A stretch of 35,000 bases of DNA from Prorocentrum cordatum (GCA_963575745.1 CAUYUJ010008521.1:1-35000); one strand, 5' to 3'. Numbered from the stretch's first letter, positions 1 through 9,670 are shown. Made by a program: numbers and translations. Notes: generated from the sequence alone by a model not told the origin.

Positions 1-592
1 CTCGACGATCGACAGGAAGACCTTGCTAGCGAGCATCCTGCGTCCGAGCAGCGCGCCAATGAACTTGACGTTGCCAAGCTTGCGGTTCTTGTACTTGAAC
101 TCCGCGATCACCCGATCCTCCTCGGTCATCTTGTCAAGGTCTTTCGGCGGTTGTTTGTTCCGTTCGAACACGTTCTGGCACTCGGTCAACAGGAGCTTCT
201 TAAAACTGAAGGCGTCGTCAGCTATCGGGTTGTTGGTGAAGTGGTCGTGCAGCAGAACGCAGAGATCCGTGTACATATTGATGAAGGGATGCTGTGTGAT
301 GGCCTTCTCGAACACTTCGGTGATGAGGAGCTCCACGTGGGTGGAGGTCTTCATCGGGACCTCGAGGATCTGCTGGGACAGCGTGTCGTACTTCTCCAGC
401 GTCAGCTTGTTGAGGATCGACTTCAGCTGGCGCACCACCGCCGCGTCAGGGTCGTCCTCGCCCCCGGCACCCGCACGGCGGGCACGCATGCGGGCGGCGA
501 ACGAGTTCGGGTTGACCTCGAGCTTCGCCGCCGGCTGTGGCGGCTCCTCCCGAATCCGCTCCTCGTCGCGGTCCCGCCGGCGGAAGTCTGCT
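1..592 (-). CDS. eIF4G-like translation initiation factor, exon with N-terminal half of MIF4G domain (partial)
   Basis: Read on the minus strand from 592 to 1, the sequence is open throughout and runs off the left edge. It starts with a charged linker (DFRRRDRDEERIREEP, then AKLEVNPNSFAARMRA). It then enters a clear MIF4G domain: QLKSILNKLTLEKYDTLSQQ, ELLITEVFEKAITQHPFINM, YTDLCVLLHDHF, SFKKLLLTECQNVFERNK and RKLGNVKFIGALLGRRML. These match, in order, the family landmarks 'R-ILNKLTP', 'IFEKAI-EP-F---YA-MC', 'FRKLLLNRCQ-EFE' and 'LGNIKFIGELFKL-ML' of eIF4G. The MIF4G HEAT repeats bind eIF4A and scaffold the cap-binding complex in the cytoplasm. The exon start is placed at an acceptor (GGACAG|AGCAG) that follows a pyrimidine-rich run at about 600-640. 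The frame is closed by a TGA further upstream near 770, so this is an internal exon. The family assignment is secure. The exact acceptor could be 592 or 587. No symbol is given because the paralogue cannot be told. Confidence 0.93.
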
Positions 593-1098
593 CTGTCCTC
601 GCACGAGGAGGAGGACGGAGGAGGAGGACAGAACAGAATGGAGCATCGCAATGGAGCTCTAGTTAAGAGGACATAGAGGCAACGACGAGCTCTGCGCGCT
701 TCGTGTGCAGCCTGCCCTCGCTCGCAACACGGGTGGCCTGTCGGAGAAGGGACGAGAAGGTGGGGCAATCACCCCCACGCCGCCTCGGCTGCTCCTGGAT
801 CTCAAGGACACGAGACGCCCCTGGTGCGGCGAGGGGGCATCTGTCCGGCCACCACTGGTCGACCTGGACGCTGAGAGCTTGAGCGTTGGAGCCCTTGAGG
901 AGAGGACGGACCCAGACATGCGACGGCCTGATTTTTTCAGGACGGCGTCCCCGCAAGTCCCGACCCTTTCCCCGGGACCGGTTTTTCGTCCTGAGTCGTT
1001 TTTTGACGGTCCCGAGGCCTGGCGAGGACCTCTAGAGGGCGAAAATATCCAAAAACCGCCCGTCCTGATTTTTTTACGACGCCATCATGTCTGGGGAC
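593..1098 (-). other. Proposed short eIF4G intron (about 506 bp)
   Basis: Between the MIF4G exon and the next coding-like block upstream. On the minus strand it would start GTCCCC (after codon fragment GAG-CT) and end GAGGACAG. The upstream exon would leave two bases (CT) and the downstream exon supply one (A), so the frame is kept. It contains an inverted-repeat element at its 5' end (912-1094). The remainder, 593-911, shows no gene. Confidence 0.55.
912..1094. mobile_element. MITE-like element, family P (CCAGACATG termini), copy 1
   Basis: The segment begins CCAGACATG and ends CATGTCTGG, a perfect 9-bp inverted repeat. The similarity continues inward through a CGRCG...ATTTTTT..CAGGACGG block on each side. 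The 4-bp word GGAC lies directly outside both ends (908-911 and 1095-1098) and may be a target duplication. The core (CGACCCTTTCCCCGGGACCG, then GGTCCCGAGGCC) recurs at 15767-15950, and more degraded near 4265-4402 and 17301-17480. At about 183 bp with no coding capacity it behaves like a non-autonomous DNA transposon. No transposase source is visible. Confidence 0.72.
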
Positions 1099-1218
1099 AG
1101 CTCGGTGTCCTTGTCCTTGCTGTCCAGCTCGCGAGAGGACTGCGGCCTCCTGCTGCCGAACATCTTGCGGTCCACGGGCGCCGAGTCCATGTCGTTCGTG
1201 GTCCTCGGGGCAGCCGAG
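1099..1218 (-). CDS. eIF4G upstream exon candidate (linker before MIF4G)
   Basis: Minus strand, 120 bp. It reads SAAPRTTNDMDSAPVDRKMF, then GSRRPQSSRELDSKDKDTEL. This is a hydrophilic, non-repetitive sequence like the disordered linkers that precede MIF4G domains. Upstream lies a pyrimidine-rich stretch (CCTCGTTTTGTCTCTCCTCC) and an AG acceptor (GGCCGAG). Downstream is a GT donor directly after GAGCT. Phases fit on both sides: one base to complete the previous codon and two bases left for the MIF4G exon. Reading on without splicing runs into the family P element and stops at once (MMAS then TAA), so a splice is needed. I cannot align this segment to a named motif, so membership in the eIF4G gene rests on position, phase and composition. 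Confidence 0.6.
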
Positions 1219-1350
1219 CTCGGCCAAACCAGGGAGGAGGAGAGACAAAACGAGGAGGGGGCACGGGCGGCTCCGCAGCCCGCTCCCCCCTCCTCGGGGC
1301 ACGGCCGCGCAGCGGCGAGCCCTCGAAAGCGAGGTGGGCGATCCGGGGCG

Positions 1351-1545
1351 CCTGCGAGCTAAAACAAGGCTAGGATCGGGACAAATCGCTCCAGAGCCTT
1401 CCGGAGCGCTCTCAGAGCGTTCCGGAACGCTCTGGAGCGGCCGCGGCGCCCAATACATCCTCCAAACCCGCCGATTCTCAGAGATTTCGAGTTATCCCGA
1501 TCCGATTTTGTCCCGATCCTCGCGTCGTTTTACGAGCCTCCGTGG
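1351..1545. mobile_element. MITE-like inverted-repeat element M with internal palindrome
   Basis: Outer arms share AGGATCGGGACAAA (1372-1385) and its exact reverse complement (1507-1520). Similarity extends outward through GAGCTAAAAC.. and ..GTTTTACGAGCC. Inside lies a second near-perfect palindrome at 1387-1439, CGCTCCAGAGC...GCTCTGGAGCG, with arms of about 26 bp and almost no loop. No target duplication is clear. No coding content. Confidence 0.6.
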
Positions 1546-1589
1546 AGAGGGGAACGATTTGACACCCACCCCTTCCCGCATCGGCCGCC

Positions 1590-1800
1590 GTGCCACCTGG
1601 AGAGGAGGCCCCGCGCCGCCCCAGGCCCGCGCAAGAGGGCCCAGGACGACTCCAGGACGACTCCGAGACGGCACAGGACCGGCCCGAGGCGGGTCCCGAG
1701 GCGCCCGCAAGACTGCCTCAGAACCCTCAGACGACAGCACGACCCTCCGAGATGGTCAGGAAAAACCCAGCAGGCCCCCGAGGGCCAGATAAGCAGCTGA
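1590..1800. repeat. C/G-rich short-period minisatellite
   Basis: Runs of CCCAGGACGACTCCAGGACG-like words with a 9-12 bp rhythm. The composition resembles the large field at 16.1-18.0 kb. No gene is supported here or in the following stretch to 1970. Confidence 0.45.
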
Positions 1801-1973
1801 GGCGTCGCCCAGGAGGGCTCGGGAAGCCAGCAAAAAGCAGTGCCACATGCCATGGCCCTCCAGACACCCGTTAACACCAACTGGCGGTGGGAAGCGGGAT
1901 GTCGCATGATACGGCCGTACGTGATGTGGGGAAGAGTAGTTCAGAGAAGAAAGAACGGCTTAAACGTAAACTT

Positions 1974-2008
1974 CTTGGATGTCTTGGATGTCTTGGATGT
2001 CTTGGATC
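1974..2008. repeat. 9-bp tandem repeat (CTTGGATGT)n
   Basis: Just under four units of CTTGGATGT in a row, ending CTTGGATCGG. Downstream, at about 2150-2205, is a short AT-rich (AT/ATAC) microsatellite. Confidence 0.85.
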
Positions 2009-2445
2009 GGCGCTGGAGCCCCTTCCCGGCGTGCGGAGCGCGCCAGGGGAAGCGCCGAAGGCATGACGACTTGCCCCCCCATCTCCCCCCGAAGATATTA
2101 TTTGGGCTTCGCGGCGAGGGACTTCGGGGTATCCTCTGGCCTTCTTGATAGTACATGTGTAAACATACATATGTATATATATATACATTATATATACATA
2201 TCACAATCAGGGAACCCAACTCAAGTCCCATCGGTAAAACGTGGTATTGGGCCACGTCCCCCCCCCAAACCCCACATCCCAGCAGGTCCCGACACAAGTT
2301 GTTTTCAAGTCTTGGAACATACGCACTTCAAGTCGCAGGGTTCAAGAAAACGTTGTGCTCACATCATGGATAGGAACCCAACGCCTTGCAATGTCGAGGC
2401 CAGGCTGTCTTGTTGTCGGCTCGCCCTGAGCTAGGTGGTGACATC

Positions 2446-2555
2446 CGAAACCTACCCCCACCGACCATCGGTTCTCCTGAATCGATAGGAGGCGGGGGTA
2501 GGGTTCGGATTGCGCCACGTGTTCGGCACATTCCGAACCCTACCCCCGCCGCTCC
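2446..2555. repeat. Three-arm inverted repeat (GGGGGTAGGGTTCGGA)
   Basis: AGGAGGCGGGGGTAGGGTTCGGA at 2488-2510 faces TCCGAACCCTACCCCCGCC at about 2531-2549, with a loop of about 20 bases. A third, similar arm (TCCGAAACCTACCCCCACCG) starts near 2446. Either pair can form a strong hairpin. No gene is seen from here to 2594. Confidence 0.75.
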
Positions 2556-2593
2556 TCGTTGGCTGCATCGTTGATCGGCGATGGTAGGGTGGA

Positions 2594-2634
2594 CAAGGGC
2601 GAATCAGTACAAAATCGGTCCCCAAGCCCCTTCA
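2594..2634 (+). repeat. 41-bp perfect direct repeat, left copy
   Basis: CAAGGGCGAATCAGTACAAA and the following 21 bases recur without mismatch at 2823-2863. The two copies bracket the family E element. Confidence 0.95.
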
Positions 2635-2822
2635 CAAGGGCTCCCAACTTCGCGTTTCGCGCTGCGTGAAGCGCGAAGTGCGAATAACTTCGCGCTCTCG
2701 CGCCGCCTCCCACAGGAGAAGAAGAGGATGAGGAGGAATCGGAGCCGAACCGCGAAGCGCGAAGCGCGAAGAACTTCGCGCCCTCGAGGGGCGCCCTGTA
2801 CAAGGACAAGCCCGACTTAAGG
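2635..2822. mobile_element. Palindromic element family E, copy 1
   Basis: Begins CAAGGGCTCCC. Its interior is rich in CTTCGCGCT and its complement, and includes an identical block GAGGAATCGGAGCCGAACCG shared with the copy at 11105-11265. The far end is altered (GCGCCCTGTACAAGG instead of GCGCCCTTG). It is bracketed by 41-bp direct repeats rather than the 6-bp duplication seen at the other copy. Confidence 0.7.
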
Positions 2823-2863
2823 CAAGGGCGAATCAGTACAAAATCGGTCCCCAAGCCCCTTCA
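2823..2863 (+). repeat. 41-bp perfect direct repeat, right copy
   Basis: Matches 2594-2634 base for base as read by eye. The sequence continues GGGGTCC here and CAAGGGC in the left copy, so the repeat ends abruptly. Confidence 0.95.
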
Positions 2864-3012
2864 GGGGTCCACCTGGTGCAGTTTGTCTCACCCTGGACCC
2901 GTTTTCTCGACGGCCTCAGGGCCCGGAAGCGACCCCCCCGAGGCCGAGCATGGCCAATTACTCGGCGAGGGCAGGGTTCGGTTCGGACTTCGCCGTCGAC
3001 GCAACGCCCTGC

Positions 3013-3220
3013 CGACGCCCGAAATGGGTACGGAAAGAATGGGTACAATGCCCAACAACAAATGTTGTCCCAAACCGACAGCGGCCGCTGTTGGGCAGGC
3101 GGCCTTCTGTCTCGAATGGACACAGGCCGCGGCGGCGTGGACAGCGAGTCCTGTTCAGAATGAACAGGAACCGCTGTTGGGCACTGTACCCGTTCTTTCC
3201 GTACCCATGTCGGTCGTCCC
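3013..3220. mobile_element. MITE-like element family F, copy 1 (complete)
   Basis: The left arm (CGAAATGGGTACGGAAAGAA, TGGGTACAATGCCCAACA) and right arm (TGTTGGGCACTGTACCC, GTTCTTTCCGTACCCATGTC) are inverted repeats of about 40 bp with few mismatches. The centre holds CAGCGGCCGCTG and a TGTTCAGAATGAACA palindrome. A second copy at 34563-34893 is split by a family G element and lacks the right arm. No coding capacity. Confidence 0.8.
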
Positions 3221-4190
3221 GAGTGTCGAGGCCAGGGCGTCTCGGTGCCGGCTCGCCCCGACCGCCGCGGCCCCGACTTCCACCCGAAAAGAGGTGGGCG
3301 GCGCCCCCCCACCCCCTCCCCCTCCCCTCCCCCTGAACCAGCCTCACAGTCCCAGCTCAGAGGACTTGGTACCCCTTGCAAGTTACCTGTTTCCAAGGCT
3401 CGTCGGGAATATCTTGACCGAATTCGGCGTGACGAGTTTCCTAAGTGCAAGTAATCTGAGCCTCGAGCAATGGCTTGAGTGGTGGATCGTCATTTTTCGC
3501 TACGCGAAGGCTGTAATTCCTGCAATTCCCCTGAGGCTGGCAAGCCAAAAGGCGACGATAATCTTGGGGAGGCCCTCTCGGACGCGGAGGGGCGAAGATC
3601 GGCATCGAGGTGAGGCGATCCCAGATCACTGGGGATAGGGATACATGTTCCAGGCTGGCAGCACCCCGCTGCTCATCAGGAGGAGGAGGATCAGGAGGAG
3701 GATTGGGAGTAGGAGAAGAACGCTGCAATCCTGGGGTTCAAGTTGGCGCAACGTCAAAAAGGAGGAGGAGGAGGAGGAGGAAGAGGAGGAGGAGGAGGAT
3801 GGATGAGTGGTACCAGTCGCGATGCGAATCGAGACGACGAACTACGGACACTTGCGACCGAGTTCCTCTCCATTGCTCAGAGCCTTCGAGCAACGATCGG
3901 AGTGGATCGGGCTGAACACTCGCCTCGATTCACATTCGTAGCCCTGATGCATTCCCGACCGAGGCTCTTGGTCATATCGCCACTATCGGAACAAAAAACA
4001 AAGTTTCAAAAGCAGCCAGTGACCCACAGTCAACGCGCCTAGTAAGGACGCGCGCGTTCATCTAGGGTGCCCTTGCGTCTTTGCCTCTGCGGCCCGTCCT
4101 TTGCCGTCTTCACTGGTCGCCCGCAGCCCAAAAAATAACCGACTTCGGCCTCCAAGGGTCTTGCGTCCTCACAACCCATATGTAATACAC
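3221..4190. other. No gene recognised; one GGA tract
   Basis: A 45-bp stretch at about 3222-3270 (TGTCGAGGCCAGG ... GGCTCGCCC) resembles 2391-2435. 3761-3804 is a (GGA)n run. The rest looks like unique non-coding sequence; open frames here have no recognisable domain. Confidence 0.5.
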
Positions 4191-4199
4191 GCTTCGACT

Positions 4200-4540
4200 G
4201 CAATGGAGAGTGAGAGAGAGAGAGAGACCCAGACCCCCGACGTCGATTTGTTGTTCGCAACGTCGACCCCCAGAAGTCTCGACCCCTTTCCTGGGACCGG
4301 CTTTTCATCCTGAGTCGTTTCGTTGACGGTCCCGAGGCCCGGGAAGGGCACCCAGAGGCCGAAAATAGCGACAAAAACTTCCCGCCGCATGTTTTTCACA
4401 ACGCGAGGGGTTCTGGAGAGAGAGGGAGAGAGATAGAGTAAGAGAGAGAGAGAGATAGAGTGAGAGAGAGAGAGAGAGAAACCAACAAACAAATATTGAG
4501 ATAGAAAGAGAGAGAGAGAACAAAAAAAAAAAAAACACCA
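4200..4540. repeat. (GA)n-rich tracts with degraded family P remnant
   Basis: GAGAGA runs at 4207-4226 and 4413-4540 flank 4265-4402. That middle part aligns with the family P core: CGACCCCTTTCCTGGGACCG, then GACGGTCCCGAGGCCC. Confidence 0.65.
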
Positions 4541-4621
4541 AGAAAAGAAAGAGTTGACGAGTTGAGGGGAGGGAGAGGGGCGGAGAACTTCGCTTCCGGG
4601 AGCGGCGGCCGCCCCGGGAAA

Positions 4622-5070
4622 CAACCTCCTCCTCCTCCTCCTCCTCCTCCTCCTCCTCCTCCTCCTCCTCCTCCTCCTCCTCCTCCCCTCCTCCTCTCCT
4701 CCTCCTCCTCCTCCTCTCCTCCTCCTCCTCCCTCCTCCTCTCCTCCTCCTCCTCCTCCTTCCTCTCTCCTCCTCCTCCTCCTCCGCCTTCCTCCTCCTCC
4801 TCCTCCTCCTCCTCCTCCTCCTCTCCTCCCTCCTACCTCTTCCTCCTCCTCCTCCTCCTCCTCCCCTCCTCCTCCTCCTCGTCCTCCGTCCTCCCACCTT
4901 TCCTCCTCCTCCTCGTCCTCCTCCTCCTCCTCGACTCCTCCCCCTCCTCCTCCTCCTCCTCCTCTCCCTCCCTGTCCTCCTCCTCCTCCTCGTCCTCCTC
5001 CTCCTTCTCCTCGTCCTCCTCCTCCTCGTCCGCCTCCTTCTCCTCTTCCTCCTCCTCCTCCTCTTCTTTT
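4622..5070. repeat. Long (CTC)n-rich pyrimidine tract
   Basis: About 450 bp of nearly pure C/T on the plus strand, mostly CTC triplets with short interruptions. All apparent proteins here are poly-Ser, Pro, Leu, Glu, Arg or Gly frames and are not genes. Confidence 0.97.
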
Positions 5071-5094
5071 GACGGTTTGCGAACACGGCCAAAA

Positions 5095-5480
5095 CCCGAG
5101 AGGAGGCGGGAAGGAGGTAGGGATTGGGAGGAGTAGAGGCGAAGGAGGGAAATGGGGAGAAGGAAGAGGAGGAGGAAGGCGGTCGGAGGAGGAGGAGGAA
5201 GGCAGGACGAAGGAAGGAGGAAGGCAGGAAGGTGAGGGATGGAGTGAGGAAGGAAGGAAGGAAGGAAGGCTGAAGGAAGGAGGAATGATGAAGTAGGGAG
5301 AAGAAGAGGAGGAGGAGTAGGAGGAGGAGTAGGCGGAGGATGAGGCGGAGGACGGAGGAGGCGAGTCGGAGGAGGAGGGAGAGGGAGTAGTGGCGGAGGA
5401 ATCACGGGAGGAGGAGGCGGAGGAGGAGCAGGAGGACGGAGGAGGAAGAGGATGGAGGGGAGGAGAGAAGGGCGAAGGGA
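5095..5480. repeat. (GGA)n-rich purine tract, opposite polarity
   Basis: About 385 bp of nearly pure A/G on the plus strand, starting 25 bp after the pyrimidine tract ends. The two form an imperfect inverted repeat of simple sequence. Confidence 0.95.
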
Positions 5481-5505
5481 AGAAGTGGGGAGCAAAGGAC
5501 CCGCG

Positions 5506-5705
5506 GCGCGGGCCGAAGGAGTCTGATTCCCTGGAGCCCGACGTTGGGGGGAAAAAAAAAAAAAAAAAGAAAAAAAAAAAAAAAAGAGGCGGTGCACGCG
5601 GGGGCCGCAGGGAGAAACGGAGAAGGGACGAGGGTCCACATCGCCGCGCCTGTGCGCGCGGGCCGAAGGAGGTCTTGATCCCCGGAGCCCGACGTGGAGG
5701 GGGGG
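5506..5705. repeat. 46-bp direct repeat pair with A-rich run between
   Basis: GCGCGGGCCGAAGGAGTCTG ... GGAGCCCGACGT at 5506-5552 recurs as GCGCGGGCCGAAGGAGGTCT ... GGAGCCCGACGT at about 5657-5700. A 34-bp A-rich run (5553-5586) directly follows the first copy. The region from 5706 to 6040 shows no gene. Confidence 0.75.
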
Positions 5706-6044
5706 GGGAGAGGAGGCACGATGGGGCCCACGGGGAGGGCCGGAGGAGGGAAGAGGATCGGCACCGCAGCACCTGCCCCCATCCCCAGGGGGCCAGGGGT
5801 TCCTCAGCGCAGCCAGGCCCAGGCACCCACCTCGAGGTGGTGACGGATGCCGCGAACCCCGCGACGGAAACGGAGCCTATGTGTGTATCGGAATTTGGGT
5901 GGTTAGATCGAAGTGGAACGGAGAGCCCCCCTACCGGGGGAGCGATTTCGCGAGGCGAAGCTGCGTGGGCGGGCGAGAGGAAAGTCTCCTGTGGCTGAGG
6001 CGCGGCCAGACCAAATGATTTTCCGCCGGGCGGCCGGTGGCGCG

Positions 6045-6216
6045 CGGTGTCCCGCCGGTGTCCCGCCGGTGTCCCGTCGGTGTCCCGTCGGTGTCCCGAT
6101 GATGATTCTGATGATGACTATGATGATGATTATGATGATGATGGTAATGATGATGCTGATGAGATGATGTTGATGATGGCGATGATGATGATGATGTTGA
6201 TGTTGATGATGATGCT

Positions 6217-6260
<44 letters not shown>
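6045..6260. repeat. 11-bp tandem (CGGTGTCCCGY)n then (GAT)n
   Basis: Five CGGTGTCCCG units at 6045-6098 pass straight into about 160 bp of GAT/ATG triplets with scattered GCT. Confidence 0.9.
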
Positions 6261-6277
6261 CCTCGATAGTGATATCG

Positions 6278-6445
6278 ATTGGGGCTTTGCCAGAGGGCAG
6301 GGGCTTTGCTGTAGTGCTATTACAGGGCACGGGCTTTGCTGCAGTGCACGGGCTTTGCCAGCGCACGGGCTTTCCCAGCGCACGGGCTTTGCTGTAGTGC
6401 TATTAGGGGGACACGGTGTATGCCAGGCTTTGCCAGCGCTTCGGT
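6278..6445. repeat. GGGCTTTGC minisatellite
   Basis: GGGCTTTGC or a one-base variant occurs about eight times. A longer unit, TTTGCTGTAGTGCTATTA, appears twice (about 6306 and 6388). No gene is seen from here to about 7010. Confidence 0.85.
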
Positions 6446-7010
6446 ATTCTCTGACTGCATGAGGCACGCTTTCGCTGGGCTTCCAGCCGTTTGCGCTGTT
6501 TGAGCAAGGGAAAAAGAGCTATGATGGCGGTACATCGGTCTCGACCGCCGAAGGGCAGCCGTTGAGCAACATTTTGAAGCGATTTAGTCAGTGGCGACAA
6601 GAGGGGCTTCAGCAGGCCTCCGACAAAAAAATCTCCACTGGCATCGTCAGGAGAACAATCACCACTGTTGCTCATTGCTCGGCCCCTCCACCCCCCCAAC
6701 CTCCTTATCACCCGTAGGGTGGTCGTATAGGTTTATATACACACGAAGAAGAGACATTAAAAAACAAAAACAAAAAACAATTGGAGTGGGACGGCGGGGC
6801 CAAGGCCTTCCCAGTGGAGACTGGACTGGGGTGGCTCTCATTGTGCTGAGAAAGGAGGGAAGGAGGAAAGAGGTCCCCGGGTCCTCCCGTGCTGGAGCCT
6901 CCGGTCACCGAGCGCGGACCCGTGCTTGTCGGTGGACCAGCCCGCCTGATCCTCCTTGGCGCTCAGCGTCTCCAGCTCCTCCAGAGAGGGCACTCGCTCA
7001 AGCCCCCCCT

Positions 7011-7480
7011 CCCTCCCCCGTAGCCCCTTATCGCCCTCCCCTGCTCCATCCCCCCTCCCTTCCCGCTCCTTCCTGGGGCTCGAGCCAGACCGTGTTGTTG
7101 TTCGTGTTCGCGTGGTTGTCGTGTTCCTTCGTTCTGCCTTCGTCGTGCCTTCGCTGCGACAGGAAAGCAGAACGACGGCGGCCCACGAAATCGCCAAGAC
7201 ACAGTTTAGCTCGAGCCCCAAGCAGCTCCTCCCCATCCCTCCCCCTTTTCCGCCCCACCACCCCCTCCCCTTCCGCGCTCCCTTTCCCTCCGCCCCCCCC
7301 CCCACACCCTACCCTCCTCGCCCTCGCCCCCTCTCCCTCCCCCGTGGCCCACCGCCCTCCCCTCCTCCATACCGCCTCCCTTCCCGCTCCTCCCCACCTC
7401 TCCCCCTCTCCGTCCCCCCACTCCCCCTCTCCGCACTCCCTTCGCCCCCCCCCCCGCTTCTGCCTCCCGCCGGGGCCCCG
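7011..7480. repeat. C-rich field with duplicated 60-bp block
   Basis: CCCTCCCCCGTAGCCCC...GCCCTCCCCTGCTCC near 7013-7070 recurs near 7338-7398 with few changes. The surroundings are C/T-rich low complexity. Confidence 0.65.
7074..7220. mobile_element. MITE-like element with GGGGCTCGAGC termini
   Basis: The left end TGGGGCTCGAGCCAGACCGT and the right end ACAGTTTAGCTCGAGCCCCA are inverted repeats, with 17 of the first 20 bases compatible. The element lies inside the C-rich field. No clear target duplication or coding content. Confidence 0.6.
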
Positions 7481-8530
7481 TTGAAACGGCGATGGCGATG
7501 GCGCTCCTGGAGTCAGTCGGATGGCCTAGCGATCGGGTTAAGGGCATCGGGAAAAGCAGAGACATGGTCGCAGGCGTAACACTTAGCCCCATGCGCACGT
7601 CAAAGAATCCATCCCGTCGGAGGGGTCCCAGGACATGCAATTCGTGGCAAGGTTGTCAGTGTCGGCGCCGCGGAAGGACAGTGGGCGCGGCCAGTCACTC
7701 GCGGGACACGTGTGCAAAGTAGCGACGCGAGCGATTTGGAACAGTGGCGTGGCGCCGAAGAGGGGCCACACAGGCGCCCATGGCGGGCTCAGTGACTGGC
7801 CCGTGAATGGGCCAAAACGCTCTGGGCCGCGGCATGCACGCCTTGCCGGAACTGTGTGGCCAGCCACCGCTTGCCCGTCGGAACCGCGAGGACCTGCCAC
7901 GTGCCGGCATCACCCTGGACGTATCAGCAGGAAAGGTGCCAGTGAGGATCGCGCCTCACGGCGGCCTGCCATCTCGAAGCGGGTGGTCTGGTTCGCACGG
8001 GAACACGCAGGGCCCAACAAGTGCTGCCGGATGGCGACATCCGCCGCGTGGGCACTGACAGTACGTGCGTGACAGAACGGAGCCCCTGACATCCTAACGC
8101 ATGCCAGCGTCTCCCACGCCAGCCAGCCACTCCGCAGGAAGGATGTGCGAGTCGCAGGCAGTGCCTGCAAACCGCCTGCAGCTTGGCAGCTTGCCGCCAG
8201 GTGGCCCAGGCGGGCACCGCCTGGTCGGATCGGCGTCGGCCTCGGAACGGCCGCGGCGTGAGCCGGCGGCCTGGGCTCTGCTGCAGGGGCCGATGCCTGC
8301 TGGAGTGACGAAGCAGGGCCATGGGCCGCCGAAGCAGCCTGCCAGTGATGCCCTTCCAATGGAGGCAGGGAAGGAACAAGAAAAGGCATGACAGGACTCT
8401 CGCTCCGCGCGAGGGACGGCCGCGCGAAGCCCTGACTCGAGTGGCTGGAGCGAGCGGCGTGCATGATCCCCAAACGGCCCTCACGAGGCGCCCAGGAGGC
8501 CCAAAGAGGGCCCCAAGAAGCCTTCTCCTT
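7480..8530. other. About 1 kb of apparently unique sequence, no gene recognised
   Basis: GC-rich but not visibly repetitive. Open frames exist on both strands (for example 7910-8473 minus, 187 residues), but none shows a domain, a consistent codon pattern or splice context that I can defend. Confidence 0.5.
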
Positions 8531-8551
8531 CTCGTCCTCATGTTCTCCCTA

Positions 8552-8950
8552 TCCTCCTCCTCCTCCTCCTCCTCCTCCTCCTCCTCCTCCTCCTCCTCCG
8601 TCCTCCTCCTCCTCCTCCTCCTCCTCCGCACTCATCCTCCTCCTTCCTCCTCCTGCCATCCTCTCCTCCTCCTCCTCCTCCTCTCCTACCCCTCCTCCTC
8701 CTCCTCCTCCTCCTCCTCCTCCTTCCTCCTCCTCTCCTCCTCCTCCTCCTCCTCCGCTTTCCTCCTCCTGCTTACTCCTGGCTACTCCTGCTACTCCTGT
8801 CTTCTGCTCATACCTGCTCCTCCCTGCTCCTCCTACTCCTCCTGCTCCTCTGCTCCTCCTGCTCCTCTCTGCCTCCTCCTCCTCCTTCTCCTCCTCCTCT
8901 TCTTCCTCCTCCTCCTCCTCCTCCTCCTCCCCCTCTTCCTCATCCTCTTC
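8552..8950. repeat. (TCC/CTC)n pyrimidine tract
   Basis: About 400 bp of CTC triplets with a degenerate TACTCCTGC segment near 8765-8830. Confidence 0.97.
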
Positions 8951-9385
8951 ATCTTGTTCGTAGTATTCGTATCACTCGTATGATGCGGCGTATGATCAGT
9001 AGTATCATGTTTAATCGTATGAGTCGTATTACCCTTCGTAATCGTATCATTGTTAGCATTGATACGAATGCTACTGATTCTATAAGAGTAATGGTACACG
9101 TTCATACCAACCCCCCCCCCACCCCCCCACCTCTTCACCCATACCACAACTCCCAACCCCCCCTAACCCACAACTCTACCCACCCCCCATAAGGACTAGA
9201 CTACTGACTATCGTTCGGTATTTGCTGTAAATTACTATATAGTGTACCAGTTGTAATACCGATCAATCGAAATTAGCATTTATGGGGTTTCAATCAAGGT
9301 ATTCGTGTGTCGTTAGTATGAATATCCTTGGACTGCTTCGAATTAGAGCATGTTCTTAGAATTGTTTTATTCTAGAAATAATTTG
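8951..9385. other. AT-rich island between two pyrimidine tracts
   Basis: Much lower GC than its surroundings, with GTATGA/TCGTAT words at 8960-9060 and near-unique AT-rich sequence at 9195-9385. No open frame of note. A C-rich run (CCCCCCCACCCCCCC) lies at about 9111-9190. Confidence 0.7.
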
Positions 9386-9387
9386 AC

Positions 9388-9670
9388 TCATCATCCTCCT
9401 CATCCTACTACATTTCCTCCTCCCTCTCCCTCCTCTCCTCTCCTCAACCCACTCCTCATCCTTCCACCTCCTCATCTCCTCCTCCTCCTCATCCTCCTCC
9501 CTCCTCCTCCTCCTCTCCTCACTCCTCCTCCTCCTCCTCATACTCTCCTCATCCCCTCCGCTCCCCTCCTCCATCCTCCTCCTCCTCCTCTCCTCATCCA
9601 CTCTCCTCCTCATCCTCCTCCTAACTCCTCTCCTCCTCCTCCTCCTCCTCCTCCTCCTCCTCCTCCTCCC
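9388..9670. repeat. (CTC)n pyrimidine tract
   Basis: CTC/CAT triplet repeat of about 280 bp. Confidence 0.95.

Noticed and set aside
1-676. Plus-strand open frames over the eIF4G exon
   Set aside because: They are opposite-strand shadows. The minus-strand reading carries clear MIF4G motifs.
937-1458. A single long minus-strand frame joining the 1099-1218 block to its surroundings
   Set aside because: The frame that gives a long open run is not the one with the coding-like peptide, and it crosses the family P element.
4396-5826. Open frames of several hundred residues over the CTC/GGA tracts
   Set aside because: The translations are poly-Glu, Arg, Ser, Pro, Leu or Gly, and every frame of such triplet repeats is open. 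There is no domain or splice evidence.
7910-8473. A 187-residue minus-strand open frame in unique sequence
   Set aside because: No recognisable motif; GC-rich DNA gives long open frames by chance and overlapping frames on the other strand are similar in length.
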